Source: Oceanospirillales bacterium (GTDB lineage: Bacteria; Pseudomonadota; Gammaproteobacteria; Xanthomonadales; SZUA-36). Taken from it: a stretch of DNA of 34,815 bases. Positions 1-8,477 of this stretch are shown here, in pieces. Under the pieces are notes generated by a model. The model was not told the origin of the DNA, ran no database searches, and saw only the letters and a program-made list of their open reading frames with translations. The translations under genes and the position numbers were made by a program. Each line of letters opens with the position of its first letter. The first letter of the stretch is position 1. Location of the stretch: the NCBI GenBank assembly GCA_003233115.1, contig QIKV01000025.1, positions 1 through 34,815 on the forward strand, given 5' to 3'.

Positions 1-26
1 AAATCTTGCACGAAGCTCTATTACTG

Positions 27-938
27 ATGAGTAAGCACGAACCTGCCAGCGAAGCAACACTGGCCCTGTCCGTTGTGGTGGTTTCGTTTAATGGGGCAGC
101 GCTGCTGAGTGATTGCCTGTCTGCGTTAATAACCCAACCTGACTTTCAGGAGATGGAGGTTCACGTAATAAGCAAGCTGAAGCGGGGGCAGGTACCGGAA
201 GTCCATGAGGAAACAGGCCGAATCTACTGGCATCAAGTGCCCGCCACTGAAACGGTGCCAGCAATGAGAAGCCTGGGTATCATGCAATCCGGGGCGGGTC
301 TGATTGCCCTGCTGGAGGACGATTGTATTGTCGGTCCGCATTGGTCACGGTCACTTTTGTCAGCCCATCAGTCTGATTACCCCGCCGTCGGCGGAGCCAT
401 AGAACCCGGTCCTTATACGCGAGGACTCGACTGGGGTGTTTTCTATTGCGAATTTGCCCGCTTTCTTTTACCTTTTTCCGGTTGTGTAGCAGCCTTACCC
501 GGGAATAATGTGTCCTACAAATCGGAAGCACTGGACATTGAATCCATCCAGCAGGGCTTTTACGAGGTTTTCATCCACGAGAACTGGAGAAAATCCGGTA
601 TTGAGTTGTACGCTGCTGAAGGCATGGTAACCAGCAACAACAATACCTGGAACCTGGAAAATTGCACCTCCATCCCGTTTCACCACGGGCGCGCGTACGC
701 CGGACAGCGATTTGGAAGCCACTACGGCGCCAAGAGGATATGCTACGGGCTTTTAGCAATGATATTGCCAATTATCAAGTCTGTGAGAACGTTGCGGCAG
801 GTCATCTCAAGACGGCGGACAGAGTTACCACTGCTCAAGGCTTTGCCCTGGATCATCATTTTCCACAGTTGTTGGTCACTGGGCGAATTTGTTGGCTATC
901 TGGCCGGCCCCGGTGACAGTATTGAGAAGTGGGGCTAA
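27..938 (+). CDS. Family 2 glycosyltransferase
   Basis: Predicted inverting GT-A glycosyltransferase that transfers a sugar from a nucleotide-sugar donor, probably at the inner face of the membrane for a surface glycan. The N-terminus has the GT2 opening strand (LSVVVVSFNG), and an acidic EDDC motif near residue 100 stands where GT2 enzymes have the metal-binding DxD. Hydrophobic segments near the C-terminus suggest membrane attachment. The radical SAM and flippase genes downstream on the same strand support a polysaccharide role. I chose the ATG at 27. A TTG at 6 is also in frame and the frame stays open to the window edge, so the true start could lie further left. Donor and acceptor cannot be told from the sequence. 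Confidence 0.8.
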   Translation: MSKHEPASEATLALSVVVVSFNGAALLSDCLSALITQPDFQEMEVHVISKLKRGQVPEVHEETGRIYWHQVPATETVPAMRSLGIMQSGAGLIALLEDDCIVGPHWSRSLLSAHQSDYPAVGGAIEPGPYTRGLDWGVFYCEFARFLLPFSGCVAALPGNNVSYKSEALDIESIQQGFYEVFIHENWRKSGIELYAAEGMVTSNNNTWNLENCTSIPFHHGRAYAGQRFGSHYGAKRICYGLLAMILPIIKSVRTLRQVISRRRTELPLLKALPWIIIFHSCWSLGEFVGYLAGPGDSIEKWG

Positions 939-1002
939 TACCTGGCATCCTCACTAACGTGCGTTGGCTGTATACTAAATTTGCCCATGAAGAATCAATA
1001 AA

Positions 1003-2196
1003 ATGAATTCACTGCAAAGACTAATACGCCACGCAAGGCTCACGGTCAATCATTTCGCCCCCAAACCAAGTCCTCCATTTCTTGTTTTTTTCATAAACTC
1101 AATTTGTAATATGAAGTGTGAACACTGTTTTTACTGGACCAGTCTGAACAAAAAAAATGACCTGAGCAAAGAGGAAATTTTCGCCTTGTCAGATTCTTTG
1201 GGGACGATAGAGAATCTGAATCTGTCCGGTGGAGAACCCTTCCTGCGGGTGGACTTTGCCGAAATCTGTACAAAGTTTATAGAGCAAAATCATGTTCGGC
1301 AGATCTATGTTCCCACCAATGGTTACTTTACCCAAAGAACGGTCAAGGCCGTTAATAAACTTCTGAAAAACAAGGAGCTGGACCTCTTCGTGACTGAACT
1401 GTCGCTGGACGGCATGCCTGAATTCCACGATGCCTTCCGGGTTAGCAAAAACGCCTTTAAAAAGGCCATGGAGACGTACGAGGCACTCGCGGAAATACAA
1501 GCACGTGATCCACGCCTCAGAATACATTGCATCTCTACCGCCACACACGTGAACATGGATGAGATAAAGAATCTTTCGCGGTATCTTTATCACAGATGCC
1601 CCGCCATGGACCACCACAACCTGGCTATTATCAGGGGGGACAGGAAAAACCCTCAATTGGCCACACCTCTGCTGGAGGCGTACAACACGTTGTATGACTA
1701 TATTCAGGGTTTATGGTCACCGCGGGAGGAAGGCCGCTATGGCTCCATTGTTGAGCCAATGCTGCAATGGGCCAAAACTGAAACCCTGAAACAGGGACGC
1801 CAGGTGGTGGCATGCAGTGCGGGACGCATGAGCGCGGTGATTTATGCCAATGGTGATGTAGGCTTGTGTGAAATCCACAAACCGGTTGGCAACCTGCGCG
1901 ATAATTCGTTTCCGGAGATCTGGAATTCGGAAGCGGCCAGGACCCTGAGAAAATCAATAGCAAACAAGGCGTGCCACTGCACTACGGAGGTGTTTATGTG
2001 GCCCAGCATCGTGTTTAATCCGTTAAGTTTAGGCCGGGCCATGGTGGGTGCAAAAGTGTGGAAGCCACCGGCCCGGCTACCTCAGGATCAACGTATTCCC
2101 CCCATGCTGGACCAATCCGGCATGCCGGTTGAGGTTCTCCCTCTACCCGACCCGGAAAAGCCGCGCAACAGGAACACGAAGAGTCTCGCGAGGTGA
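1003..2196 (+). CDS. Radical SAM protein with SPASM-like C-terminus
   Basis: Radical S-adenosylmethionine enzyme of 397 residues. The [4Fe-4S]/SAM motif CxxxCxxC is seen as CNMKCEHC near residue 36, followed by the GGE motif (LSGGEPFLR) that contacts SAM. A C-terminal stretch (ACSAG, then [11 protein letters not shown], then [12 protein letters not shown], ending in a Cys-His-Cys group) resembles the SPASM/twitch auxiliary-cluster region. The substrate is unknown. It lies between a glycosyltransferase and a flippase, and its stop overlaps the flippase GTG start by 4 bases, so translation is probably coupled. A role in modifying a sugar or small peptide of the surface polymer is inference only. 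The ATG at 1003 is preceded by an A-rich leader with no strong ribosome-binding site. Confidence 0.82.
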   Translation: MNSLQRLIRHARLTVNHFAPKPSPPFLVFFINSICNMKCEHCFYWTSLNKKNDLSKEEIFALSDSLGTIENLNLSGGEPFLRVDFAEICTKFIEQNHVRQIYVPTNGYFTQRTVKAVNKLLKNKELDLFVTELSLDGMPEFHDAFRVSKNAFKKAMETYEALAEIQARDPRLRIHCISTATHVNMDEIKNLSRYLYHRCPAMDHHNLAIIRGDRKNPQLATPLLEAYNTLYDYIQGLWSPREEGRYGSIVEPMLQWAKTETLKQGRQVVACSAGRMSAVIYANGDVGLCEIHKPVGNLRDNSFPEIWNSEAARTLRKSIANKACHCTTEVFMWPSIVFNPLSLGRAMVGAKVWKPPARLPQDQRIPPMLDQSGMPVEVLPLPDPEKPRNRNTKSLAR

Positions 2197-3422
2197 ACCA
2201 CCGTGGGGGAGATTCTATTTTTGGCAGATACCTTACTTTAGCCGGCGCAAATTTTCTTGCTGCCGTGTTCGGCTTTTTTGTGGCCGCACTCCTCGCCCGC
2301 CAATTCGGCCCCACTGGTTTTGGCATAATTTCGCTGGCCGCAACATTGGTATCATATGCGATGGTGATCTCAAACTGTGGAACGAGCCTTTATGCTGTTC
2401 GGGCAGTGGCCGTGGGTCAAAACAGCCTGGAACAAATGATACCTGCTGTCATTTCCATACGCTTGCTGTTAAGCATTGTCGTTTTAGCAGGATTGGTGGC
2501 CAGTGCTTACTATGTCCCGAAACTGTACGAGTCGAGACACCTGATTCTGCTGTTTGGCATCACACTTTTCAGCAATGCCATCTTATTGTTGTGGGTGCCC
2601 CAGGCCGTCCATAAAACCCATGCTGTTGCCGCCAGCAACGTGATGCTGCAATTTTTATACCTGGGCCTGCTCTATCTTCTCCTGCTGTTCAATTCTGAAC
2701 TATACATGGCACCCATCGCGTTGATCGCCGCTGAAGTCATGGTTGCTGTTGGCTTGATGTTGAGTATCAGGCGTTATGTCAGCGGTGTAAAAGCCCTGTC
2801 TGGCCCTGGTGCCATGCTGGCAATTCTTCGCGAAAGTGCGCCCATTGGTCTGACGCAGTTCGTGCGCACAATCGCGCTGGCGTCCGACCTGGTTATTCTC
2901 GGCCTGATGTCCACCTATTCGGATGTTGGAATATATTCAGCAGCCTACAAGCTTTTTCTGTTCATGATGTCATTGGCGGGTGCGTACTTTGTGATCTTAC
3001 TGCCCCGTATTGCCGAGATATCAACTTCGAACAGATTGATCGCAACGGAGCTACGACAATCATTCTTACGGGTGTTGCCGATAGTGGCAGGCGCAGTAAT
3101 AGTGGTCTGGTTAATTGCGGATTTGCTCATTAACCTGCTGTTTGGTGTTGCTTACGCGGGCGCGGCGGATGTGCTGAGAATATTGAGCCTGGCCATTATT
3201 GCCAATATTGTCGCCAGGCACTACCGCCAGGTATTGCTTGCGAAAAAAATGCCAACCACAGACTTAAAGCTGTCTGGTATTTCGGCCGTAGTACACCTGC
3301 TGGCAAAAGTGCTGCTCATACCTTTTTTGGGGATCGTCGGCGCTGCGCTGGGAACACTTATCGGGGAGATATCCTTAATGATCGGGCAGCGGATCGCCGT
3401 CATGCGGGATATCAAACCCTGA
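2193..3422 (+). CDS. Polysaccharide flippase (Wzx/MATE-like)
   Basis: Integral membrane protein of 409 residues with about 12 hydrophobic segments, typical of the oligosaccharide flippase (PST/MOP) family that moves lipid-linked sugar units from the cytoplasmic to the periplasmic face. The N-terminus ([20 protein letters not shown], then a conserved-looking [14 protein letters not shown]) is characteristic. The GTG start at 2193 overlaps the stop of the radical SAM gene by 4 bases, which supports that start. It ends 15 bp from the convergent TPR gene and no clear terminator lies between. It completes a three-gene surface-glycan group with the upstream glycosyltransferase. The transported substrate is not determinable. 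Confidence 0.85.
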   Translation: MNHRGGDSIFGRYLTLAGANFLAAVFGFFVAALLARQFGPTGFGIISLAATLVSYAMVISNCGTSLYAVRAVAVGQNSLEQMIPAVISIRLLLSIVVLAGLVASAYYVPKLYESRHLILLFGITLFSNAILLLWVPQAVHKTHAVAASNVMLQFLYLGLLYLLLLFNSELYMAPIALIAAEVMVAVGLMLSIRRYVSGVKALSGPGAMLAILRESAPIGLTQFVRTIALASDLVILGLMSTYSDVGIYSAAYKLFLFMMSLAGAYFVILLPRIAEISTSNRLIATELRQSFLRVLPIVAGAVIVVWLIADLLINLLFGVAYAGAADVLRILSLAIIANIVARHYRQVLLAKKMPTTDLKLSGISAVVHLLAKVLLIPFLGIVGAALGTLIGEISLMIGQRIAVMRDIKP

Positions 3423-3436
3423 CTGAAAACCCCTGC

Positions 3437-3991
3437 TCAGCGCTCACCCGAACCGAGAATAGGCCCCGATCCGATCCCCTGGGAAAGTGGCGCATCATAC
3501 CCGTAGGTGCCTCTGCATGTCAGGCGCGAACCGGTGCAGGAACCTGCCCTGCGGCCCGCATCCCGTTTGGCAATTAACTTCGCCTTCTCCTCGAGCGCCT
3601 GTTTTCCATATTTACGCTTCAGCTTTTCAGCCTTCTTCCGGGCACCGTCTTTGTCAACATTGCGGCTGAATAATTCTTCGCTGTTGCGCACCAGTTTTTG
3701 CCTGCCGCTTTCTGCTGCCAGTACCGACCAGGCGTAGGCATTTTCGAGATCAGCCCTTTTGCCTTCGCCGTTGGCGTACATATTCGCAACCCAGTACTGG
3801 GAATAGTGGTCACCAATTTTTGCCAGTTTGAAATAGCCTTTAAAGGCCTTCTTGTAATTGCCGGCGGCATAGTATTGATCAGCCTCAGCCTGAAACTCTG
3901 CCAGTTCCCTGGCAATGGCATTGGAAGTCTGTACGCTCGCAAACACAAGCACTAAGGCGGCAAATAAAATAGATTTCATTGATTTTCCCAT
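3437..3991 (-). CDS. Secreted Sel1/TPR-like repeat protein
   Basis: Small exported protein of about 184 residues. After a signal peptide (KSILFAALVLVFASVQTSNA) come helical repeats of Sel1/TPR type: one around FQAEADQYYAAGNYKKAFKG and a second containing YSQYWVANMYANGEG and AYAWSVLAA. The C-terminal part is basic, then Gly/Ser-rich with two Cys. Such repeats usually mediate protein contacts in the periplasm; no enzyme motif is visible. I chose the ATG at 3991; an internal ATG at 3979 also fits the signal peptide, and the longer reading frame up to 4045 would spoil it. It lies downstream of heme A synthase on the same strand with a gap of about 90 bp and may be cotranscribed. Confidence 0.7.
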   Translation of the reverse strand: MGKSMKSILFAALVLVFASVQTSNAIARELAEFQAEADQYYAAGNYKKAFKGYFKLAKIGDHYSQYWVANMYANGEGKRADLENAYAWSVLAAESGRQKLVRNSEELFSRNVDKDGARKKAEKLKRKYGKQALEEKAKLIAKRDAGRRAGSCTGSRLTCRGTYGYDAPLSQGIGSGPILGSGER

Positions 3992-4082
3992 GGTATTCAT
4001 GCATTGGGCGCAGATGATAGCAGTCACCAATTGATCCGTAAACAACTGGCGCCGGTGCTCGACGCCACCGGTCGCTCACGGG

Positions 4083-5069
4083 TCAGCGGGGGGGTACCGG
4101 GCGGTTCAGTGCCACAATTTTCAGTATCCCCAACAATAGCAATCCAGCCATCCAGTTGTGCGCTACAGCCAGGCTGATTGGCAGGTCGGATGCAATGGCA
4201 GCGACACCAATCGAAAATTCCACTACTACCAGCAGCAACACGGCACCAGCGGCAACGCGCAACCGGCCCCCGGCCCGCCAGGCCATAAAACCGACCACAA
4301 GAATTGTCACTGCCGTTATGACAGCGCCCAGCCGATGTGCGATGTGGATATCAATTCGTTCCTGGCCTCCAATCGCCCGGCCGGTTGAGGTAACCTGGTG
4401 AACCCGTGACAGGTCCAGGGCCTTGAGGATATCCATGCCGGGCAGCCAGCTACCGTTGCAATCAGGTAGTGACTGGCAGGCGGTGGCTGCAAAATTGGCA
4501 CTGGTCAACCCACCCAAAAGAATCTGGACGATCAGCAGCAGGACAGTCAGCGTAAGCAACGCTCCCGGTAATGGGGCCTGTGGCTGGTCAGTATTGCGCC
4601 GGCCATCATTACCGCTGCCGTCTTTGAACGCCATCCAGCCCAGCAGACCGAGCATCAGGAACCCGCCGCTGAGGTTGCCCATGACCACAGCAGGACTATG
4701 CAGATCACCTGATTTTACCCCCAGCAAGGCCAGCGATATCGTCACCAGCAACAGGCTCAGCGAGATGAGCCGATCTTTTTTCTGCCTGCAGGCCAACAGT
4801 ACAAGGAAAACTATCAGCAAACCTAAAACACTGGCAACCAGACGGTGCAGCGGCGTGGCCCAGGCCAGCGGTTGACTGGCTGCGGCGACAATACGCTGAT
4901 AGGCGTTTTTACCGGATATGGATTGGCTGACAGCCGGTGCCTCACCAATTCGCCCATAACAGTCCGGCCAGTCAGCACAACCAATGCCCGAGTGGGCCAG
5001 GCGCAGGTATGCGCTCAGGGAAACAAGCACGATGACGAATAACAGGGAGACCCACACCAGGGCCCTCAT
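4083..5069 (-). CDS. ctaA: Heme A synthase (COX15/CtaA)
   Basis: Membrane enzyme of 328 residues that oxidises the C8 methyl of heme O to a formyl group, giving heme A for aa3/ba3-type heme-copper enzymes. The N-terminal signature (YLRLAHSGIGCADWPDCYG, Cys31 and Cys37) is diagnostic. The heme-ligand histidines appear in LHRLVAS (His75), IAHRLGAV and AVAHNWMAG, and about eight hydrophobic helices are visible. Length is normal for the family. The gene points away from the heme-copper operon that starts at 5897, with a lipoprotein gene between, so the two groups share one divergent intergenic region. Its presence suggests the neighbouring enzyme carries an a-type heme. No heme O synthase (CtaB) gene is in the window. 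No clear ribosome-binding site precedes the ATG. Confidence 0.93.
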   Translation of the reverse strand: MRALVWVSLLFVIVLVSLSAYLRLAHSGIGCADWPDCYGRIGEAPAVSQSISGKNAYQRIVAAASQPLAWATPLHRLVASVLGLLIVFLVLLACRQKKDRLISLSLLLVTISLALLGVKSGDLHSPAVVMGNLSGGFLMLGLLGWMAFKDGSGNDGRRNTDQPQAPLPGALLTLTVLLLIVQILLGGLTSANFAATACQSLPDCNGSWLPGMDILKALDLSRVHQVTSTGRAIGGQERIDIHIAHRLGAVITAVTILVVGFMAWRAGGRLRVAAGAVLLLVVVEFSIGVAAIASDLPISLAVAHNWMAGLLLLGILKIVALNRPVPPR

Positions 5070-5109
5070 ATTGCCGCAGCCTTCATGTTGCCGGCACCTT
5101 TACTCCCCT

Positions 5110-5757
5110 TTACTCCTTGACCCGCTGCAAAATTGTAGCTTCGCCTCTCACCAACCGCACCCGGGCAGGGGTGGCCTTCCAGTCGACACGATCGAGACCG
5201 GTTCTGAAGCTCCACCGCCAGGCAGCGTCGTACTGGAACTGGTAATCATTGCTGGACCAGTATTCTTCAGTCTGGGTGTAGGGGAAATACTTCAGGTTGA
5301 TGGTGGGCGGATTATCCTGCTTGCGCGGGTCGCTGATCGAGCCCAATTCATCGCGAGCGGGTAGGCGCCAGTCATTATGGCCGCAATAGCCCGTCGCATT
5401 GACCGCCTTCACATACGCCGATGTGTCACATTCACTGCCAACACATGTGCCGCCATTGCTTACACCCCGGTAGTCAAGTTCGCCCTCATACGCCTCGTCC
5501 GGGTCATACCAACTGTAAGTATTGCGCCAGTCGCGCAGCCCGGGCCGGTCGGATTTGACCTCCCAGACCAGGCCGATAAACTGGTCGAGCACGCAATCAT
5601 CCTCCCCGGGTTTACCTTCAACCGGCTGTCCGTCCGGGCCGATTGCGAGGTACTTCGTATCATGAATTTCCGGTCCTGGACCGCTCTTCTTATTGCAGGC
5701 ACTGAGCAAAACCAGTGCCGCAAGCACCGGCAACAGGGCCAGATATTTTAGATTCAT
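5110..5757 (-). CDS. DUF1566-like lipoprotein
   Basis: Predicted lipoprotein of 215 residues. The signal peptide ends in a lipobox (LLSAC, Cys21), so the mature protein should be lipid-anchored in the envelope. The body has features of the DUF1566/Lcl C-terminal fold: LVWEVKSD near the start, GHNDWRLPARDEL in the middle (DWRLP is a hallmark), EEYWSS later, and an ending strand with VRLVRG. This fold is seen in surface and adhesion-type proteins; no catalytic function is known to me. It is the first gene of the minus-strand group leading to heme A synthase 40 bp further on, and is divergent from the heme-copper operon. Whether it belongs functionally to respiration is unclear. Confidence 0.8.
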   Translation of the reverse strand: MNLKYLALLPVLAALVLLSACNKKSGPGPEIHDTKYLAIGPDGQPVEGKPGEDDCVLDQFIGLVWEVKSDRPGLRDWRNTYSWYDPDEAYEGELDYRGVSNGGTCVGSECDTSAYVKAVNATGYCGHNDWRLPARDELGSISDPRKQDNPPTINLKYFPYTQTEEYWSSNDYQFQYDAAWRWSFRTGLDRVDWKATPARVRLVRGEATILQRVKE

Positions 5758-5896
5758 GGTAATTTAATTTCTCCATTTTTACGGCAATCCCAATACCAGT
5801 GTAATTGACTTAATCCAAAAGTAGAAAAAAATCGTGGTAATGTCATGCCGATTGCGTATATAGTTTAAGCATAAACAAACCTCCTGGGAGAGAGCA

Positions 5897-6061
5897 ATGA
5901 ATCAGGAAGCCCCCGATACCGAGCGCCATCAGCGCATTCCCATCATGCAACGCATTATAGATAACCCCTTCATACTACTGTTTATCGGAGTAGTTGTTCC
6001 GACCGTGTTTTATGTTATTTGGGGAATCATGGAGATCGTGACAATCCCGCTCGCCAATTAA
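5897..6061 (+). CDS. One-helix small subunit, CbaD/IIa-like
   Basis: A 54-residue reading frame ahead of subunit II, with ATG at 5897 preceded by a purine-rich ribosome-binding site (GGGAGAG). It has a polar N-terminus (MNQEAPDTERHQR) and one hydrophobic helix around FILLFIGVVVPTVFYVIWG. In Thermus ba3 oxidase the order is subunit IIa (a 34-residue single helix), then II, then I; the same order and a similar single-helix protein are seen here. I infer it is the accessory IIa-like helix packing against subunit I. It is 22 bp from subunit II, so surely in the same operon. Similarity beyond a single helix is too short to prove. Confidence 0.7.
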   Translation: MNQEAPDTERHQRIPIMQRIIDNPFILLFIGVVVPTVFYVIWGIMEIVTIPLAN

Positions 6062-6083
6062 CCACTAACGAAAAGGTGACATC

Positions 6084-6635
6084 GTGACTTCTATTCAACC
6101 ACCTGCTGAGACGATCTGGTGGAAGCAACCACTGGATCGTGTAGAAGGAACCTGGATCGCTATTGCGCTTTTATGGTCCCTGATCATGTTCGTTATGATG
6201 CCCCTGTGGCATGTTTATGGAAAGCAGAATCTTTCCAACGAAGCCTACAAAACTACACCTGCGGCCTATCTGGCGAAGGCCCAGGCCATGGTAGACCAAT
6301 ACACCGTACGCACCATGACCGATCAGAATATTCCGGTCGTCAAGCCACCGCCGGGCAGTGACGTTTACCTGGTCGCAAGGCTGTGGCAGTGGTGGCCAAT
6401 TCTTGAACTGGAGGAAGGCCAGACCTACCGCCTGCATATCTCGTCCATGGACTGGCAGCACGGCTTCTCGCTGCAACCGCAAAATATCAATGTGCAGGTC
6501 CTGCCGGGTTACGAAACGGTGCTGACCATTACGCCGGACACCCACGTTGACCAAACCATTATTTGCAACGAATATTGCGGTATTGGTCACCACACCATGG
6601 TGGGTAAAATCCTGATCACAGAGGGCGGAACATGA
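6084..6635 (+). CDS. Heme-copper enzyme subunit II, CuA domain
   Basis: Membrane-anchored electron-entry subunit of 183 residues. One N-terminal transmembrane helix (IALLWSLIMFVMMPLWHVYG) is followed by a cupredoxin domain outside the membrane. The binuclear CuA site is complete: His126 (WQHGFS), then Cys161, Cys165, His169 and Met172 in the C-x3-C-x3-H-x2-M motif (CNEYCGIGHHTM). It would take electrons from cytochrome c or a cupredoxin and pass them to subunit I. The single helix and short length match B-family (ba3-type) subunit II rather than the two-helix A-family form. GTG start at 6084 after AAAAGGTG. The stop overlaps the subunit I ATG (ATGA), so translation is coupled. Confidence 0.92.
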   Translation: MTSIQPPAETIWWKQPLDRVEGTWIAIALLWSLIMFVMMPLWHVYGKQNLSNEAYKTTPAAYLAKAQAMVDQYTVRTMTDQNIPVVKPPPGSDVYLVARLWQWWPILELEEGQTYRLHISSMDWQHGFSLQPQNINVQVLPGYETVLTITPDTHVDQTIICNEYCGIGHHTMVGKILITEGGT

Positions 6636-8344
6636 AAACAGAATTATTCAGAACCTGCCCGGAATCGGGACTGCAATTTCACAAACCGGCAGAAATGCTG
6701 ACCCGGGCCAACGCGGTACTTGCTGTCGTCATGTTATTAATTGGCGGTCTTGCGGCCATTGGAGTCGTGCTGACACGCTGGCCGGCCGTGCACCTGCTTC
6801 CGGCGGACAAGTTTTACCAACTGTTGACCTTTCATGGCATCAACATGCTGATCTTCTGGATTATCTTCTTCGAGATGGCGGTGCTGTATTTCTGCTCTTC
6901 GACACTGCTGAAGTGCCGTTTGGCGACACCCAGGATTGCCTGGCTCGGCTTCTTTTTGATGGTCACGGGTGCCGTGGTCAATAACCTGGCAGTATTCAGT
7001 GGCCAGGCCAGCGTGATGATGACCTCTTATGTGCCCATGCCGGCCGATCCCAATTTCTACCTGGGCCTGATCCTGTTTGCCGTCGGTGCGCTGCTCGGTT
7101 GTTTTGTATTCCTCGGCACCCTGGTGATTGCCAAGGAGGAAAAAACCTATGAAGGCTCGATTCCGCTGGTAACCTTCGGTGCGCTGACCGCGGCGATTAT
7201 CGCGATCTTTACCATTGCCATGGGTGCGGTGATCCTGATACCCACATACATGTGGTCAATGGGTTGGATCAGCCACATTGATGCGGCCATGTACCGTCTG
7301 ATCTGGTGGGCCTTCGGCCACTCTTCGCAGCAGATCAATGTCGCTGCCCACATATCCGTCTGGTATGCCATCGCCGCTATTGTGTTTGGCGCCAAGCCGT
7401 TATCGGAAAAGGTCAGTCGTATGGCCTTCATACTGTACATTGTTTTCCTGCAACTGGCGTCTGCCCATCACTTGCTGGTTGATCCGGGCTTGAGCTCCAC
7501 GTGGAAGATTTTCAATACGTCTTACGCCATGTATCTTGCCGTACTGGCCAGCATGATCCACGGACTGACCGTACCGGGTTCTATCGAAGTCGCACAACGT
7601 GCCAAGGGTTTTACCAAGGGCCTGTTCGAATGGCTGCGTAAAGCCCCCTGGGGTAATCCGGTATTCTCCGGTATGTTCCTGTCGCTAATTGGTTTCGGCT
7701 TCATCGGCGGTATTTCCGGTGTGGTCATGGGAACGGAGCAGATCAACATCATTATTCATAACACCATCTATGTACCGGGGCATTTCCATGCCACGGTCGT
7801 CATCGGTACAACCCTGGCATTCATGTCACTGACCTACTTCCTGATCCCGGTTTTGTTCCGGCGCCAGGTATGGTTGCCGGGCCTGGCCAAATGGCAACCG
7901 TACATTTTCGGCATCAGCATGATGGTGTTTACCATCGTCATGATGGGTGCAGGCACACTGGGTGTCGAACGCCGGCACTGGGATATGGCCTTTACCGATG
8001 CCGTGCTGAGCTATGACTATCCAGCCAGCGCCTACATGTTGATGGGGCTGGTTGGTATCAGCGGTGTCTTCGCCATCCTTGGAGGCGCAATTTACGTCCT
8101 GATCACCGTGGTCTCGGTGTTCTTCGGCAAACGGGTCGAGTCAGAATCCAGCTATGGCACGGTGACCACGCGCCTGCTGAAGGCCGAGCCAACAATAGAA
8201 CCGGAAGGTGGCCATGCGGCTACAGGCAAGTTTGGCTTCGCCGCACCAGGAACCTTCGCCATGGCGATTTTCTTCCTGGCCATATTTGTTGTGTACTACG
8301 TGATTAACTGGAAATACCTGGCCTCAGTTTGGCCAATGTCCTAG
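6632..8344 (+). CDS. B-family heme-copper subunit I, eNOR-like (Tyr replaced by Gln)
   Basis: Catalytic subunit of 570 residues with about 13 hydrophobic helices. It has the metal ligands of ba3-type enzymes: His68 (FHGINM) and His386 for low-spin heme, His384 (GHFHA) for the active-site heme, and His230, His279 and His280 (AHHLLVDPG) for CuB. The wording around His279/280 and His384/386 is B-family. However, the helix VI motif reads GHSSQQ: Gln234 sits where oxygen reductases have the His-cross-linked tyrosine (Tyr237 in Thermus). The alternative helix VII tyrosine of cbb3 enzymes is also absent. Loss of this tyrosine is known from NO reductases of this superfamily, and Gln there recalls the eNOR group. 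I infer quinol/cytochrome-linked NO reduction rather than O2 reduction. Automatic tools would call it cytochrome c oxidase subunit I. A strong terminator follows. Confidence 0.88.
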   Translation: MKTELFRTCPESGLQFHKPAEMLTRANAVLAVVMLLIGGLAAIGVVLTRWPAVHLLPADKFYQLLTFHGINMLIFWIIFFEMAVLYFCSSTLLKCRLATPRIAWLGFFLMVTGAVVNNLAVFSGQASVMMTSYVPMPADPNFYLGLILFAVGALLGCFVFLGTLVIAKEEKTYEGSIPLVTFGALTAAIIAIFTIAMGAVILIPTYMWSMGWISHIDAAMYRLIWWAFGHSSQQINVAAHISVWYAIAAIVFGAKPLSEKVSRMAFILYIVFLQLASAHHLLVDPGLSSTWKIFNTSYAMYLAVLASMIHGLTVPGSIEVAQRAKGFTKGLFEWLRKAPWGNPVFSGMFLSLIGFGFIGGISGVVMGTEQINIIIHNTIYVPGHFHATVVIGTTLAFMSLTYFLIPVLFRRQVWLPGLAKWQPYIFGISMMVFTIVMMGAGTLGVERRHWDMAFTDAVLSYDYPASAYMLMGLVGISGVFAILGGAIYVLITVVSVFFGKRVESESSYGTVTTRLLKAEPTIEPEGGHAATGKFGFAAPGTFAMAIFFLAIFVVYYVINWKYLASVWPMS

Positions 8345-8398
8345 TGCAGGATTGACCCTGCACCAGGGGCCAGGGGCCTGCTACAGGTCTTAATAAAA

Positions 8399-8426
8399 CG
8401 CCGGGCCACACTGCCCGGTGTTTTTT
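8399..8426 (+). terminator. Rho-independent terminator after subunit I
   Basis: An 8-bp GC-rich stem (8399-8406 paired with 8413-8420, one G-T pair) with a 6-base loop is followed by six T residues. It lies 55 bp after the stop of the heme-copper subunit I gene and ends its operon. Confidence 0.85.
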
Positions 8427-8477
8427 ATTGGAGGTGATAAAGCAGATCACGAGAAACCCTATATAATCGATGGGGTC

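Noticed and set aside
5805..5818. FNR/DNR-like box (TTGAC-N4-TCCAA) before the heme-copper operon
   Set aside because: Only 7 of 10 conserved positions agree with TTGAT-N4-ATCAA and no well-placed promoter goes with it. It is tempting because of the NO context but not supported.
6632..8344. Ordinary ba3/cbb3 cytochrome c oxidase subunit I
   Set aside because: The overall fold fits, but the catalytic tyrosine is replaced by Gln234 and no tyrosine is found at the alternative helix VII place.
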